Of a DNA stretch of 64,000 nucleotides, positions 15,008 to 22,561 are shown in pieces; the stretch's first letter is position 1, and the number at the start of each line of letters is the position of its first letter. Source of the DNA: Palsa-461 sp036844945 (GTDB lineage Bacteria > Actinomycetota > Acidimicrobiia > Acidimicrobiales > RAAP-2). The stretch covers positions 15,656 to 79,655 of the forward strand of contig DAIUEV010000007.1 in the NCBI GenBank assembly GCA_036844945.1. The letters run 5' to 3'. Under the pieces are notes generated by a model. The model searched no databases. It was not told the origin of the DNA and saw only the letters and a program-made list of their open reading frames with translations. The position numbers and the translations under genes are program-made.

Positions 15008-16743
15008 CCCTCCCCGTCCCCCCGAACAGCGGCCTCTCCCCCGAGGAGGCCCGCAGCGCCGGCCGTCAGCTGGCCGAGCACCCGCTCCTCGCGGCACGGG
15101 CCGGTGACCAGCGCCCCCAGGTGGCCGACGTCCTCGCCGACGCGCGGCCCTTGCTCGCCACCTACGGGATCACCTTCGAGATCGTCCGGACCCGGCCGGG
15201 CTGTGTGGTCCTGCGGTCACGGCCCGACAAGATCCGCCCAGAGGCCGCCTGCGAGCTGGTGAAGACCATGCTCGGCGAGGTGGCCGGCCAGGTGTGCGGC
15301 GTGAAGGCCTCGCTCGTCGAGAGCACGTGCGCCCAGCGCGGCGCACCCGCCTGCGTGTACTCGCTCCTGTGGGACGACCAGCCCGCCGGCGGCCTGCGAC
15401 CGCCGCCCGGGCCCGAGACCCTGATCGATCCGGCCCCGAGTGTGGCGTTCCCGGCCTACGACGCCGACGTACCCGCGCTGCCCGAATGGAACCGCCCGTC
15501 CGCCGAGCCCGGGACCCCGTACACACCCTCGGCCTCTGTTCCCGTGCAGCCCACCGAGCCGGCCCCCCGGCCGGCCACTGCGACGGCCCCCCGCCCGGCC
15601 GAGGCGGTGGTCCCCACTGGCGCCGCTTCGACGGCCCACCACTTCCAGGCGAGCACCCCGAACGCGATCGTGATGCCGGCCCCGGCCGTCCCCGCGGCGA
15701 CACAGGCCGTCCCCGCCGCGACACAGGCCGTCCCCGCCGCGCCCGCGCTCACCCCGGTGCGCCGGCACTTCCCCCGCGGCCTCCTGCGGCGCAGCTGGCT
15801 CCTCGCCGCCGCGCTCGTGGCCGGTTCGGCGGGTGGGTGGTTCGCCGGCGTGCACGCCGCCACTTCCTTCAGTGCCCAGGCGACCGTGGTCGTGCAGTCG
15901 GGGTCGGGGCGAAGCGGTCCGGGCAGCGCCAACGACGCGCTGGCCCTGGCGACCACCTACGCCGCGCTAATCCCGAAAGACCAGTCGATCCTCTCGGCCG
16001 CGGCCGGCAGCCTCAACACCTCGACCTCCGCGGTGGGACACGCCCTGAGTGTCACCGTCGAGAACGGCACCTCGATCCTGCTCATCAACTACTCCGCCCC
16101 CAGCGCGTCGAGGGCGGTGGCCGGCGCCGAAGCCGTCGCCCACGCGGTCGCGAGCAGCACGCCCGTCACCCCGGCAATCGGGGCGGGTTCTGTCGCGATC
16201 GTGAGCGTCCCGAGCGCTGCCCACCTGCAGGGCACGCTGCACAAGTACGGGATCGTGTTCGGCGGGTTCCTCGGCCTCGTGGTCGGGCTGATCCTCGTCC
16301 TCGCGGCCGAGCGTGCGGACCCCCGAATCGACGACGCCCCGACCCTGGCCACGGCGTCCGGCTGCCGGGCCGCCCTGGTCCCGGCCGACCTCTCCTTCCC
16401 CGAGCTGGCCCGGGTCCTCTCCGACAGCGCGCGGTCGCGCGGCCCCCTCACGGTGGTCCCGATCTCGGTCTCTGACACGGGGCCGACGATGGAGCTCGCC
16501 CGCGGGCTGCGCCCCTGTTGGCCGGCGGACGGGCCTGCGGTGCAGATCAGCCCGGCGTTCGCGACCGGCGTGGTCGACCTCACCCGCGGCACGGGGCCGA
16601 CCGTGCTCGTCTCTCACGAGGGCACGCGCCAACGCGACGTCCTGGCAGCGGCCGAGCGGCTCCGGATGATGGGCCGGGCCCCGGTCTGGGCGGTGCTCGT
16701 CACCCGCCGGTTCCGGAGTCGAGTGTCGGACCGTGTGGGCTGA
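15004..16743 (+). CDS. V4R-like sensor domain fused to Wzz-type polysaccharide chain-length protein
   Basis: This 579-residue protein looks like a fusion. Residues ~25-125 resemble a V4R (4-vinyl reductase/hydrocarbon-binding) domain, with RTRPGCVVLRSRP and a cysteine pattern VCGVK...STCAQRG...PACVY. A Pro/Ala/Thr-rich linker of about 130 residues contains a short tandem repeat. Transmembrane helices lie near residues 265-282 and 414-435 and enclose a periplasmic-type loop of ~130 residues, the layout of Wzz/polysaccharide co-polymerases. After the second helix is a ~150-residue cytoplasmic region without a Walker A, so no tyrosine kinase is attached. It overlaps the cyclase upstream and the Wzy gene downstream. 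It probably sets chain length and may sense a ligand. Confidence 0.75.
   Translation: MTLPVPPNSGLSPEEARSAGRQLAEHPLLAARAGDQRPQVADVLADARPLLATYGITFEIVRTRPGCVVLRSRPDKIRPEAACELVKTMLGEVAGQVCGVKASLVESTCAQRGAPACVYSLLWDDQPAGGLRPPPGPETLIDPAPSVAFPAYDADVPALPEWNRPSAEPGTPYTPSASVPVQPTEPAPRPATATAPRPAEAVVPTGAASTAHHFQASTPNAIVMPAPAVPAATQAVPAATQAVPAAPALTPVRRHFPRGLLRRSWLLAAALVAGSAGGWFAGVHAATSFSAQATVVVQSGSGRSGPGSANDALALATTYAALIPKDQSILSAAAGSLNTSTSAVGHALSVTVENGTSILLINYSAPSASRAVAGAEAVAHAVASSTPVTPAIGAGSVAIVSVPSAAHLQGTLHKYGIVFGGFLGLVVGLILVLAAERADPRIDDAPTLATASGCRAALVPADLSFPELARVLSDSARSRGPLTVVPISVSDTGPTMELARGLRPCWPADGPAVQISPAFATGVVDLTRGTGPTVLVSHEGTRQRDVLAAAERLRMMGRAPVWAVLVTRRFRSRVSDRVG
15685..15741 (+). repeat. Short in-frame tandem repeat in the Wzz-fusion linker
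   Basis: Two 21-base units (15685-15705 and 15706-15726) differ at one base, and a partial third copy runs to 15741. They encode repeated AVPAATQ peptides in the Pro/Ala-rich linker. Such in-frame repeats can change copy number without breaking the gene. Confidence 0.85.
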
Positions 16744-18250
16744 GCCGGGCGACGCCGCACTCCTCACGCGACCGCCGAGGAGGCTGAAGTTCGGCGACGC
16801 CGAGCGCGGGTGGTTCGCGGAGCGGCCGCGGCCGCTCTTGCTCGGCTCGGTGGCGGTCGTGCTCGCGTTGGTCCTCGGGGACCTGTCGGTGCGCAAGCCG
16901 GCCCTCGCCGTGGCGGCCGTCCTCGGTGTCGGCCTCGTGGTGGCCGTGCTCCTGCGGCCGGTCGTCGGTGGACTCGTGCTCGTCACGACGATGCCGATCC
17001 TCTCGGGCCTCGCCCCCGGCGTCCCCGTCGCCCACGTGCGCCTCTCCGAAGTCCTGGTCGGCGTGGTGGGCGTGACCGTCCTCGCCTCGGTACGCCGTTG
17101 TGAGGCGGTCCCGTGGTCGAGCCTCGACTGGCTCCTGCTCGCCTACGGACTCGCGTGGGCGGCCTTCGGGGTGTTCGACGCGGTGACCCTTCACCAGAGC
17201 CTCTCGATCAACGCCTGGGCCACCACGATCGGCCAGCTCCAGTTCTTCCTTCTCTACCGGGCCGTTCGGGTCTCGCTCCGGACCCACACCGAGCGCAAGA
17301 CGGCGGTGGGGGTGTTGCTGGGCGCCGCCGTCCCGGTCGCGCTCTTGGCGTTCCTCCAGGAACTGCGCGTCGGGCCGATCGTCCGGTTCGTCAACACCAT
17401 CACGGGCGGTCTGTCGGCCAGCGCCTCGATCGTCCACCAGGGCCCGGGGAGCCGGGCCACCGGCCCCTTCGACAACTGGGCGGCCCTCGCCGGCTACCTG
17501 CTTCCCTTGCTCCTCGTCCTCTGCGCGTTGGTGTTTGCCGGCGCCATCGGCCGCCACCGACGCGGCGCCCTCGTTGTCGGGATGTGCGCCCTGATCGGGA
17601 TCCTCGTCACCGTAGAGATCTCGGCCATCGTCCTGCTCGTGATTGGCCTGGTGGTGCTCGCCCGCCAGTACGGGTACGAGCGCAAGGCGCTGCGCTACGG
17701 CGCGGCGGCCTTGGTGGTGGGCGCCCTCGTGGCGGCACCGTTCCTCGTGCCCCGGCTTAACCAGGAGTTCTCCTCGACCGCCGGCTCGTCGCGCCACGCC
17801 GGGGTGCCCCAGACCCTCGACTTCCGGTGGCAGGTCTGGACCACCCAGTACATCCCGGCGGTGGAGGCCCGGCCGATGACCGGGTACGGGGCGGTGCTCC
17901 CGCCCTCGATCCACTGGCCCTACACCGAGTCCCAGTACCTCACCTATCTCATGGAGGGCGGCTTCCCGCTTCTCGTCCTGTTTGGTGGGCTCGCCTGGGC
18001 GATGGTGCGCAAGAGCCGGGAGGCGGCCCGAGCCGAGGACCCCTTCGACCGGGCCATCGGCCGCGCGGTGCTCGTCGCCGTCGTGGCCATGCTGGCCATG
18101 AACCTCATCTGGCCGTTCCTGTCGAACGGCGGCATGCCCCAGGTGCTCTGGTGCCTGCTCGCGATCGCGATCCCCCGGCCGCCCCCCCGCGGCGCCGCGG
18201 CCGTCGAGGCTCCGGTCAGGAGCCTCGTCCCCGCCGGAGGTGCGTCGTGA
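16733..18250 (+). CDS. Wzy/O-antigen ligase-like membrane polymerase
   Basis: A very hydrophobic 505-residue protein with roughly ten to twelve membrane helices and one larger extracytoplasmic loop (about residues 325-400) containing RWQVWTTQYIPAVEARPMTGYG. This is the Wzy_C/O-antigen ligase pattern, in which the loop holds residues that handle lipid-linked glycans. The segment GPFDNWAALAGYLLPLLL resembles the conserved region before that loop. It overlaps the Wzz-fusion gene by 11 bases and is coupled to the next gene through GTGA. Its inferred role is polymerising lipid-linked repeat units outside the membrane. Confidence 0.85.
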   Translation: MWAEPGDAALLTRPPRRLKFGDAERGWFAERPRPLLLGSVAVVLALVLGDLSVRKPALAVAAVLGVGLVVAVLLRPVVGGLVLVTTMPILSGLAPGVPVAHVRLSEVLVGVVGVTVLASVRRCEAVPWSSLDWLLLAYGLAWAAFGVFDAVTLHQSLSINAWATTIGQLQFFLLYRAVRVSLRTHTERKTAVGVLLGAAVPVALLAFLQELRVGPIVRFVNTITGGLSASASIVHQGPGSRATGPFDNWAALAGYLLPLLLVLCALVFAGAIGRHRRGALVVGMCALIGILVTVEISAIVLLVIGLVVLARQYGYERKALRYGAAALVVGALVAAPFLVPRLNQEFSSTAGSSRHAGVPQTLDFRWQVWTTQYIPAVEARPMTGYGAVLPPSIHWPYTESQYLTYLMEGGFPLLVLFGGLAWAMVRKSREAARAEDPFDRAIGRAVLVAVVAMLAMNLIWPFLSNGGMPQVLWCLLAIAIPRPPPRGAAAVEAPVRSLVPAGGAS

Positions 18251-19377
18251 CCTTCCGACGGCGGTTCGACCGCTTCCGCCGCCGGGTCACCCGGGCGCTT
18301 CGGCCGAGCCGGATCCTGGCGTCCCTCGGGCTTCTCGGCGCGTTCGGGGTGGCCGTCTGGCTGCTCGTCCTCGTGGTCTCCGAGAATGCAGTGCCGACCG
18401 GCACGACCCGGCAGGCCTCGCCGCCGCCGAGCGCGACGACGCGACCGACTCCGACCACCGCACCCAAGGCAACGACCCCGAAGGCCAAGCCGGCCCCGGT
18501 CGGTGTGACCGTGCCCCTCGGCGTCTACGCCGGGCCCGGCTCGCCGGTGGCCGCTGTCGCCTTCAGCGCGGATGCCGGCGCGCCGGTGCCGTTCGCCTTC
18601 GACTACATCGACGGCGCCAGCTGGCGGAGCATCGCGGACCCGATCTGGTTCGTGCAGCGCTGGACCGGCTCGGGCTTTCGCATGATCTGGGGGGTGCCGA
18701 TGCTGCCGACCGGTGGCGGGACCAGCCTCGCCGCCGGGGCAACGGGCGCCTACAACCTCTACTTCGCCCAGCTCGGCTCGACGCTCGTGGGGAACGGGAT
18801 GGCCAACTCGGTGCTCATGATCGGCTGGGACCCACAGGACTCGGGCCTCCCGTGGGGCGCCACCAGCAACGCGGCGGCGGCCGACTACGTCGCCTATTGG
18901 CGCCAAATCGTCACCGCGCTGCGCGCCGTGCCCGGAGAGCAGTTCCAGTTCGCCTGGGACAGCGCCCCCGGCACCGTGCCGCCGTCCGCCCTCTACCCCG
19001 GCAACGCGTACGTCGACGTGGTGGCCACCGACGCCTTCGACCTGGCCTCGGCCGGGTCCGGGACGTCGTGGCCCACGCTCGCCTCCTCCGCCTACGGGCC
19101 GAACTGGTTCGCGACCTTCTCGCTCCAGCACCACAAGCCCCTCATGATCGCCAAGTGGGGCGTCGTGCCCACCTCGGCCGCCGGCGGGGGCGACAACGCC
19201 ACCTACGTCAGCCAGTTCCTCCGGTGGGCAGACAAAGAACACCTGTTCGCCGCGGTGACCTGGGACTACGGCTCCTGGGCAGTGACCGGTGGGGACTTCC
19301 CGCGGGCCGCCCAGACGCTGAAGGACGTCGCCGAGGCCGGCGCGGTGGCTCCCCTCGCGAAGGCCGTCCCCGCCTAG
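18247..19377 (+). CDS. Membrane-anchored GH26-like protein with altered catalytic residues
   Basis: The protein has 376 residues. One N-terminal membrane helix (about residues 24-44) follows a basic stretch, then a Pro/Thr/Ala linker to ~residue 85, then a TIM-barrel-like domain similar to GH26 beta-mannanases. Homologues usually have GWEFNG...PW with the acid/base Glu, and AEWG with the nucleophile Glu. Here the corresponding segments read MIGWDPQDSGLPWG and MIAKWGVV, so both glutamates seem replaced (by Asp and Lys). It may bind rather than cut polysaccharide. The GTG start at 18247 overlaps the polymerase stop. This alignment is by eye, so the loss of activity is an inference. Confidence 0.7.
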   Translation: MTFRRRFDRFRRRVTRALRPSRILASLGLLGAFGVAVWLLVLVVSENAVPTGTTRQASPPPSATTRPTPTTAPKATTPKAKPAPVGVTVPLGVYAGPGSPVAAVAFSADAGAPVPFAFDYIDGASWRSIADPIWFVQRWTGSGFRMIWGVPMLPTGGGTSLAAGATGAYNLYFAQLGSTLVGNGMANSVLMIGWDPQDSGLPWGATSNAAAADYVAYWRQIVTALRAVPGEQFQFAWDSAPGTVPPSALYPGNAYVDVVATDAFDLASAGSGTSWPTLASSAYGPNWFATFSLQHHKPLMIAKWGVVPTSAAGGGDNATYVSQFLRWADKEHLFAAVTWDYGSWAVTGGDFPRAAQTLKDVAEAGAVAPLAKAVPA

Positions 19378-19386
19378 GTGGCCCGG

Positions 19387-20193
19387 TCACTCGCGCGGCC
19401 CGAGACGCAGGACGCTCAGGTAGCGGCGGGGCGCCCGATCGCCCATCCGCGTGCGAATGCGCTCGGCGACCGCGTCGATGAGGGGCTCGCGGACCCCCGG
19501 GTCGATGGCCCGGTACAGCGAGGTCGACCGGAGCAGGTCCGCGAAGCCGTCCCCGTCAAACCACTGGACCGTCGGGTACCACCGGACCACGGTCGGGCCG
19601 AACCCACTCTCGGGGTTCGTGACCAATCCCCAGTCCCCGACCGGCTGCGCGCGGACCTCGTCCTCGGTCGGCGGGTGGCCCCAGCTCGGATTGCCCGGCG
19701 CGTAGCGCTCGTGGAGGTCGGCGGTCTCGGCGTACACCTCCGGCTCACCCGGCCGGCGGACGACCACGTTGCCGAGCAGCGCCATCCACCCCTTCGGTCG
19801 GAGCACGTCATGCGCGTGGCGCCAGCCGACCGACGGGTCGACCCAGTGCCACGAGGACGCCGCCACGAGGAGATCGAAGCGCCGCCCGCCGTCGTCCCAG
19901 TCCTCGAACCTCGACGTTTCGATCCGCACGTTGGGGCAGTCGGCGAGCCGACGGCGCGCCACTGCCGCCAGGCCGGCGCCGGCCTCGACGGCGGTCACCG
20001 AGGACCCGAGCGCCGCCAGTGCGCGCGTCGCCTGCCCGGTGCCGCACCCGACCTCGAGCACCGCGCACCGCTCGTCGAGACCGGTGAGGGCGACGAGGTC
20101 GGCGAACAGCTCGTCGGGGTAGGTCGGTCGCACCCGGTCGTAGATCTCGGGCACCTCGTCGAACACCCGACCGAGGTCACGTGGGTCGGCCAT
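19387..20193 (-). CDS. SAM-dependent methyltransferase
   Basis: A class I methyltransferase of 268 residues. It has the SAM motif VLEVGCGTGQATRALA near residue 50, the acidic TAVEAG segment, and the post-II motif FDLLVAASSWHWVDP. The ATG at 20193 has a good ribosome binding site (GAGGAGG) upstream. The YDRVRPTYPDELF start and the central SSWHW motif are common in actinobacterial methyltransferases of unknown substrate. It converges with the GH26-like gene (9-base gap) and diverges from a glycosyltransferase gene. It may methylate a sugar or lipid of the locus, but it could equally be unrelated. Confidence 0.85.
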   Translation of the reverse strand: MADPRDLGRVFDEVPEIYDRVRPTYPDELFADLVALTGLDERCAVLEVGCGTGQATRALAALGSSVTAVEAGAGLAAVARRRLADCPNVRIETSRFEDWDDGGRRFDLLVAASSWHWVDPSVGWRHAHDVLRPKGWMALLGNVVVRRPGEPEVYAETADLHERYAPGNPSWGHPPTEDEVRAQPVGDWGLVTNPESGFGPTVVRWYPTVQWFDGDGFADLLRSTSLYRAIDPGVREPLIDAVAERIRTRMGDRAPRRYLSVLRLGPRE

Positions 20194-20351
20194 TCCTCGA
20201 TCTTGCCTCCTCGGGACGAACAGGGGCAGAGGGCTCGGGAGAGCAGGCCGCTGACCCCCGGGGTGTGCCGATCGCGCTCGGAGAGCCGCGCGGGCCACCC
20301 CGAACCGCGGCCCTGCCTCTCGCCCGTCGAGGAAACGAGGATCCACCCGTC

Positions 20352-21419
20352 ATGAGCGAACTGACCGCGGTGGCCACCTACGGCCGCGGGGGCGCCGGCG
20401 CCCGTGTCCGCATCTTCGAATGGGTCGAGCGGCTCGTGCCCGACGCCACCGTCTACTCCTACATCGGCACCAACGTGAACTCCCCGAAGACCCTCCTCAC
20501 GCGGCCGATGGCGACGCTCGCCGCCGAGCGGGCGGTCCGGAGCCTGGTCGGCCAGAAGCTGCGAACGCTGCTCGTCTTCCGCCAAGCCAGTCCGTTCGGG
20601 CACGGCGGTCTCGAGGAGCGGCTGTTGGGTTCGGCCGAATGCGGCGTCTACGACTTCGATGACGGACTTCTCTGGGACACCGGGCGTCCGAGCAACCCTG
20701 GCAACCTGCTTCGATCGAGTGCGGACAAGTGCATGCGGAGCGTAAAGCGCGCCGATCGGGTGATCGCCGGGAACGACTATCTGGCCGACTGGTCCAGCCA
20801 GTACGCGCGCGACGTCGTGGTGATCCCGAGTTGCGTGGAACCGCAGATCTACCGGGTGAAGGGCGACTACGAGCTCGGCGATCCGCCCCGGCTGGTGTGG
20901 ATCGGATCGCCGAGCAGCGAGAACTACCTACGGGCGATCGAAGGAGCCCTCCTGGCGGTGCACGGAAAGACCGGGGCTCGTCTGACCATCATCGGTGACG
21001 CCGGGGCACGGTTGGAGGGTCCGCTCGAGTCCATGACCGATCGCGTCCAATGGCGCGAGGGCCGGGCCGAGCAACAGCTGGCCGAGTTCGACGTGGGACT
21101 GGGTCCGCTCACCGACGACCGCTTCAGCGCCGGGAAGTCCGCCTACAAGCTGCTGCAGTACGGTGCCGCCGGCCTGCCCTTCGTGGCATCCCCGGTGGGC
21201 ACCAACGAGACCGTGACCACGGCCCTCGGGGGTCGCCCGGCGACCGACGAGGCGGAATGGATCGACCAGCTGACCGCGGTGCTGCACGCGTCGGCCGGCG
21301 AGCGCCGGGTCGGCGGCCAGCGGGCCCGAGAGGTGGTCGAGAGCTCGTACTCGTTCGATGCGTGGCAGGATCGCTGGCTCAGCGCGCTCGATCTGCCCAA
21401 GCGCTCTCTCGACGGCTAG
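20352..21419 (+). CDS. Glycosyltransferase, GT4-like (GT-B fold)
   Basis: A 355-residue cytoplasmic glycosyltransferase. The N-terminus (TYGRGGAGARVRIFEW) has a glycine-rich nucleotide-sugar loop. The middle contains YDFDDGLLWD and RADRVIAGNDYLADW, as in GT4-like enzymes. The C-terminal lobe carries LVWIGSPSSENYL, FDVGLGPLTDDRFSAGKSAYKLLQYGAAGLPFVASPVG, the region that holds the donor diphosphate. It opens a plus-strand pair with the RmlB-like gene after a ~160-base divergent intergenic region. It probably adds a sugar to the lipid-linked repeat unit. Donor and acceptor cannot be told. Confidence 0.88.
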   Translation: MSELTAVATYGRGGAGARVRIFEWVERLVPDATVYSYIGTNVNSPKTLLTRPMATLAAERAVRSLVGQKLRTLLVFRQASPFGHGGLEERLLGSAECGVYDFDDGLLWDTGRPSNPGNLLRSSADKCMRSVKRADRVIAGNDYLADWSSQYARDVVVIPSCVEPQIYRVKGDYELGDPPRLVWIGSPSSENYLRAIEGALLAVHGKTGARLTIIGDAGARLEGPLESMTDRVQWREGRAEQQLAEFDVGLGPLTDDRFSAGKSAYKLLQYGAAGLPFVASPVGTNETVTTALGGRPATDEAEWIDQLTAVLHASAGERRVGGQRAREVVESSYSFDAWQDRWLSALDLPKRSLDG

Positions 21420-21492
21420 TGAGCGACGGCCACCGGGTGTCGAATCCCCTCGAACCTCCCGCCCGTGGCGCCGTCGGCGTTCGGAGCTCGTG

Positions 21493-22521
21493 GTGACCGG
21501 CCCGCCGGCGTCCGACGGCCGGGCCGTGGACCTGCTGGTCACCGGTGGCGCCGGCTTCATCGGTTCGAACTTCGTCCACCGGGTCGTGGCCCATCGTCCG
21601 CAGTGGCGGGTCACGGTCCTCGACCTGCTGACCTATGCCGGGAATGAGGCCAACCTGTCCCCGGTCTGCGAGGACATCGAGTTCGTGCGGGGCAACGTCA
21701 CCGACGCCGCGCTCGTCGATCGGCTGGTCGCGGCGGCGGACGTCGTCGTGCACTTCGCGGCCGAGTCGCACAACGACAACTCCCTCGCCGGGCCGTGGCC
21801 GTTCGTGGAGACGAACCTGGTGGGCACCTATACCGTGCTCGAAGCCGTCCGCGCCCACGGCAAGCACCTCCACCACGTCTCGACCGACGAGGTCTTCGGT
21901 GATCTCGAGCTGGACGACCCCTCCAAGTTCTCCGAGGGAACCTCCTACAACCCGTCCAGTCCCTACTCGTCCACCAAGGCGGGGGCCGATCTGATGGTCC
22001 GGGCCTGGGTCCGGTCCTTCGGGGTGCGATCGACCATCTCCAACTGCTCCAACAACTACGGCCCGTATCAACACGTCGAGAAGTTCGTCCCGCGACAGAT
22101 CACCAACATCTTGGAGGGGAGCAAGCCGAAGCTGTATGGGCGCGGCCGCAATGTCCGGGACTGGATCCACGTCGACGACCACAACGACGCGCTCCTGGCC
22201 ATCCTCGAATCCGGGCGCCTGGGCGAGACGTACATGATCGGGGCCCACGGGGAGCGCAGCAACCGTGAGGTCCTCGAACTCATCCTCCAGTTGATGGGGC
22301 GCCCGGCGGACTGGTACGACGAGGTCGACGACCGACCCGGTCACGACCTGCGGTACGCGGTCGACCCGAGCAAGCTGGAGGCCGAGCTCGGATGGCGGCC
22401 CCGGTACACCGACATGGCCGAGGGATTGGCCCAGACGATCCGTTGGTACGAGGAGAACGAGGACGTGTGGCGCCCCCAGAAGGCGGCCACCGAGAAGCGC
22501 TACCGGGACCTCGGAAGATGA
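21493..22521 (+). CDS. dTDP-glucose 4,6-dehydratase-like NAD-dependent sugar dehydratase
   Basis: A short-chain dehydrogenase/reductase of the RmlB type, 342 residues. It has the NAD loop VTGGAGFIGSNF near the N-terminus, the catalytic THR-Asp-Glu triad in HVSTDEVFGDL, and the YxxxK pair in SPYSSTKAGAD. The segment NCSNNYGPYQHVEKFVPR is typical of RmlB, which turns dTDP-glucose into the 4-keto-6-deoxy sugar. No rmlA, C or D is adjacent; those may lie elsewhere. The GTG at 21493 was chosen because it sits just before the nucleotide-binding strand. The frame is open upstream into the glycosyltransferase gene. Substrate specificity is inferred from motifs only. Confidence 0.88.
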   Translation: MTGPPASDGRAVDLLVTGGAGFIGSNFVHRVVAHRPQWRVTVLDLLTYAGNEANLSPVCEDIEFVRGNVTDAALVDRLVAAADVVVHFAAESHNDNSLAGPWPFVETNLVGTYTVLEAVRAHGKHLHHVSTDEVFGDLELDDPSKFSEGTSYNPSSPYSSTKAGADLMVRAWVRSFGVRSTISNCSNNYGPYQHVEKFVPRQITNILEGSKPKLYGRGRNVRDWIHVDDHNDALLAILESGRLGETYMIGAHGERSNREVLELILQLMGRPADWYDEVDDRPGHDLRYAVDPSKLEAELGWRPRYTDMAEGLAQTIRWYEENEDVWRPQKAATEKRYRDLGR

Positions 22522-22541
22522 AGTTCACCAAGAGCACGCCT

Positions 22542-22554
22542 GGACCTTCGGTCC
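22542..22554. terminator. Small hairpin between convergent genes
   Basis: GGACC-TTC-GGTCC can form a five-pair stem between the stop of the RmlB-like gene and the stop of the condensation gene. There is no U-tract, so it is only a weak candidate for a bidirectional terminator. Confidence 0.3.
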
Positions 22555-22561
22555 GGAACCG

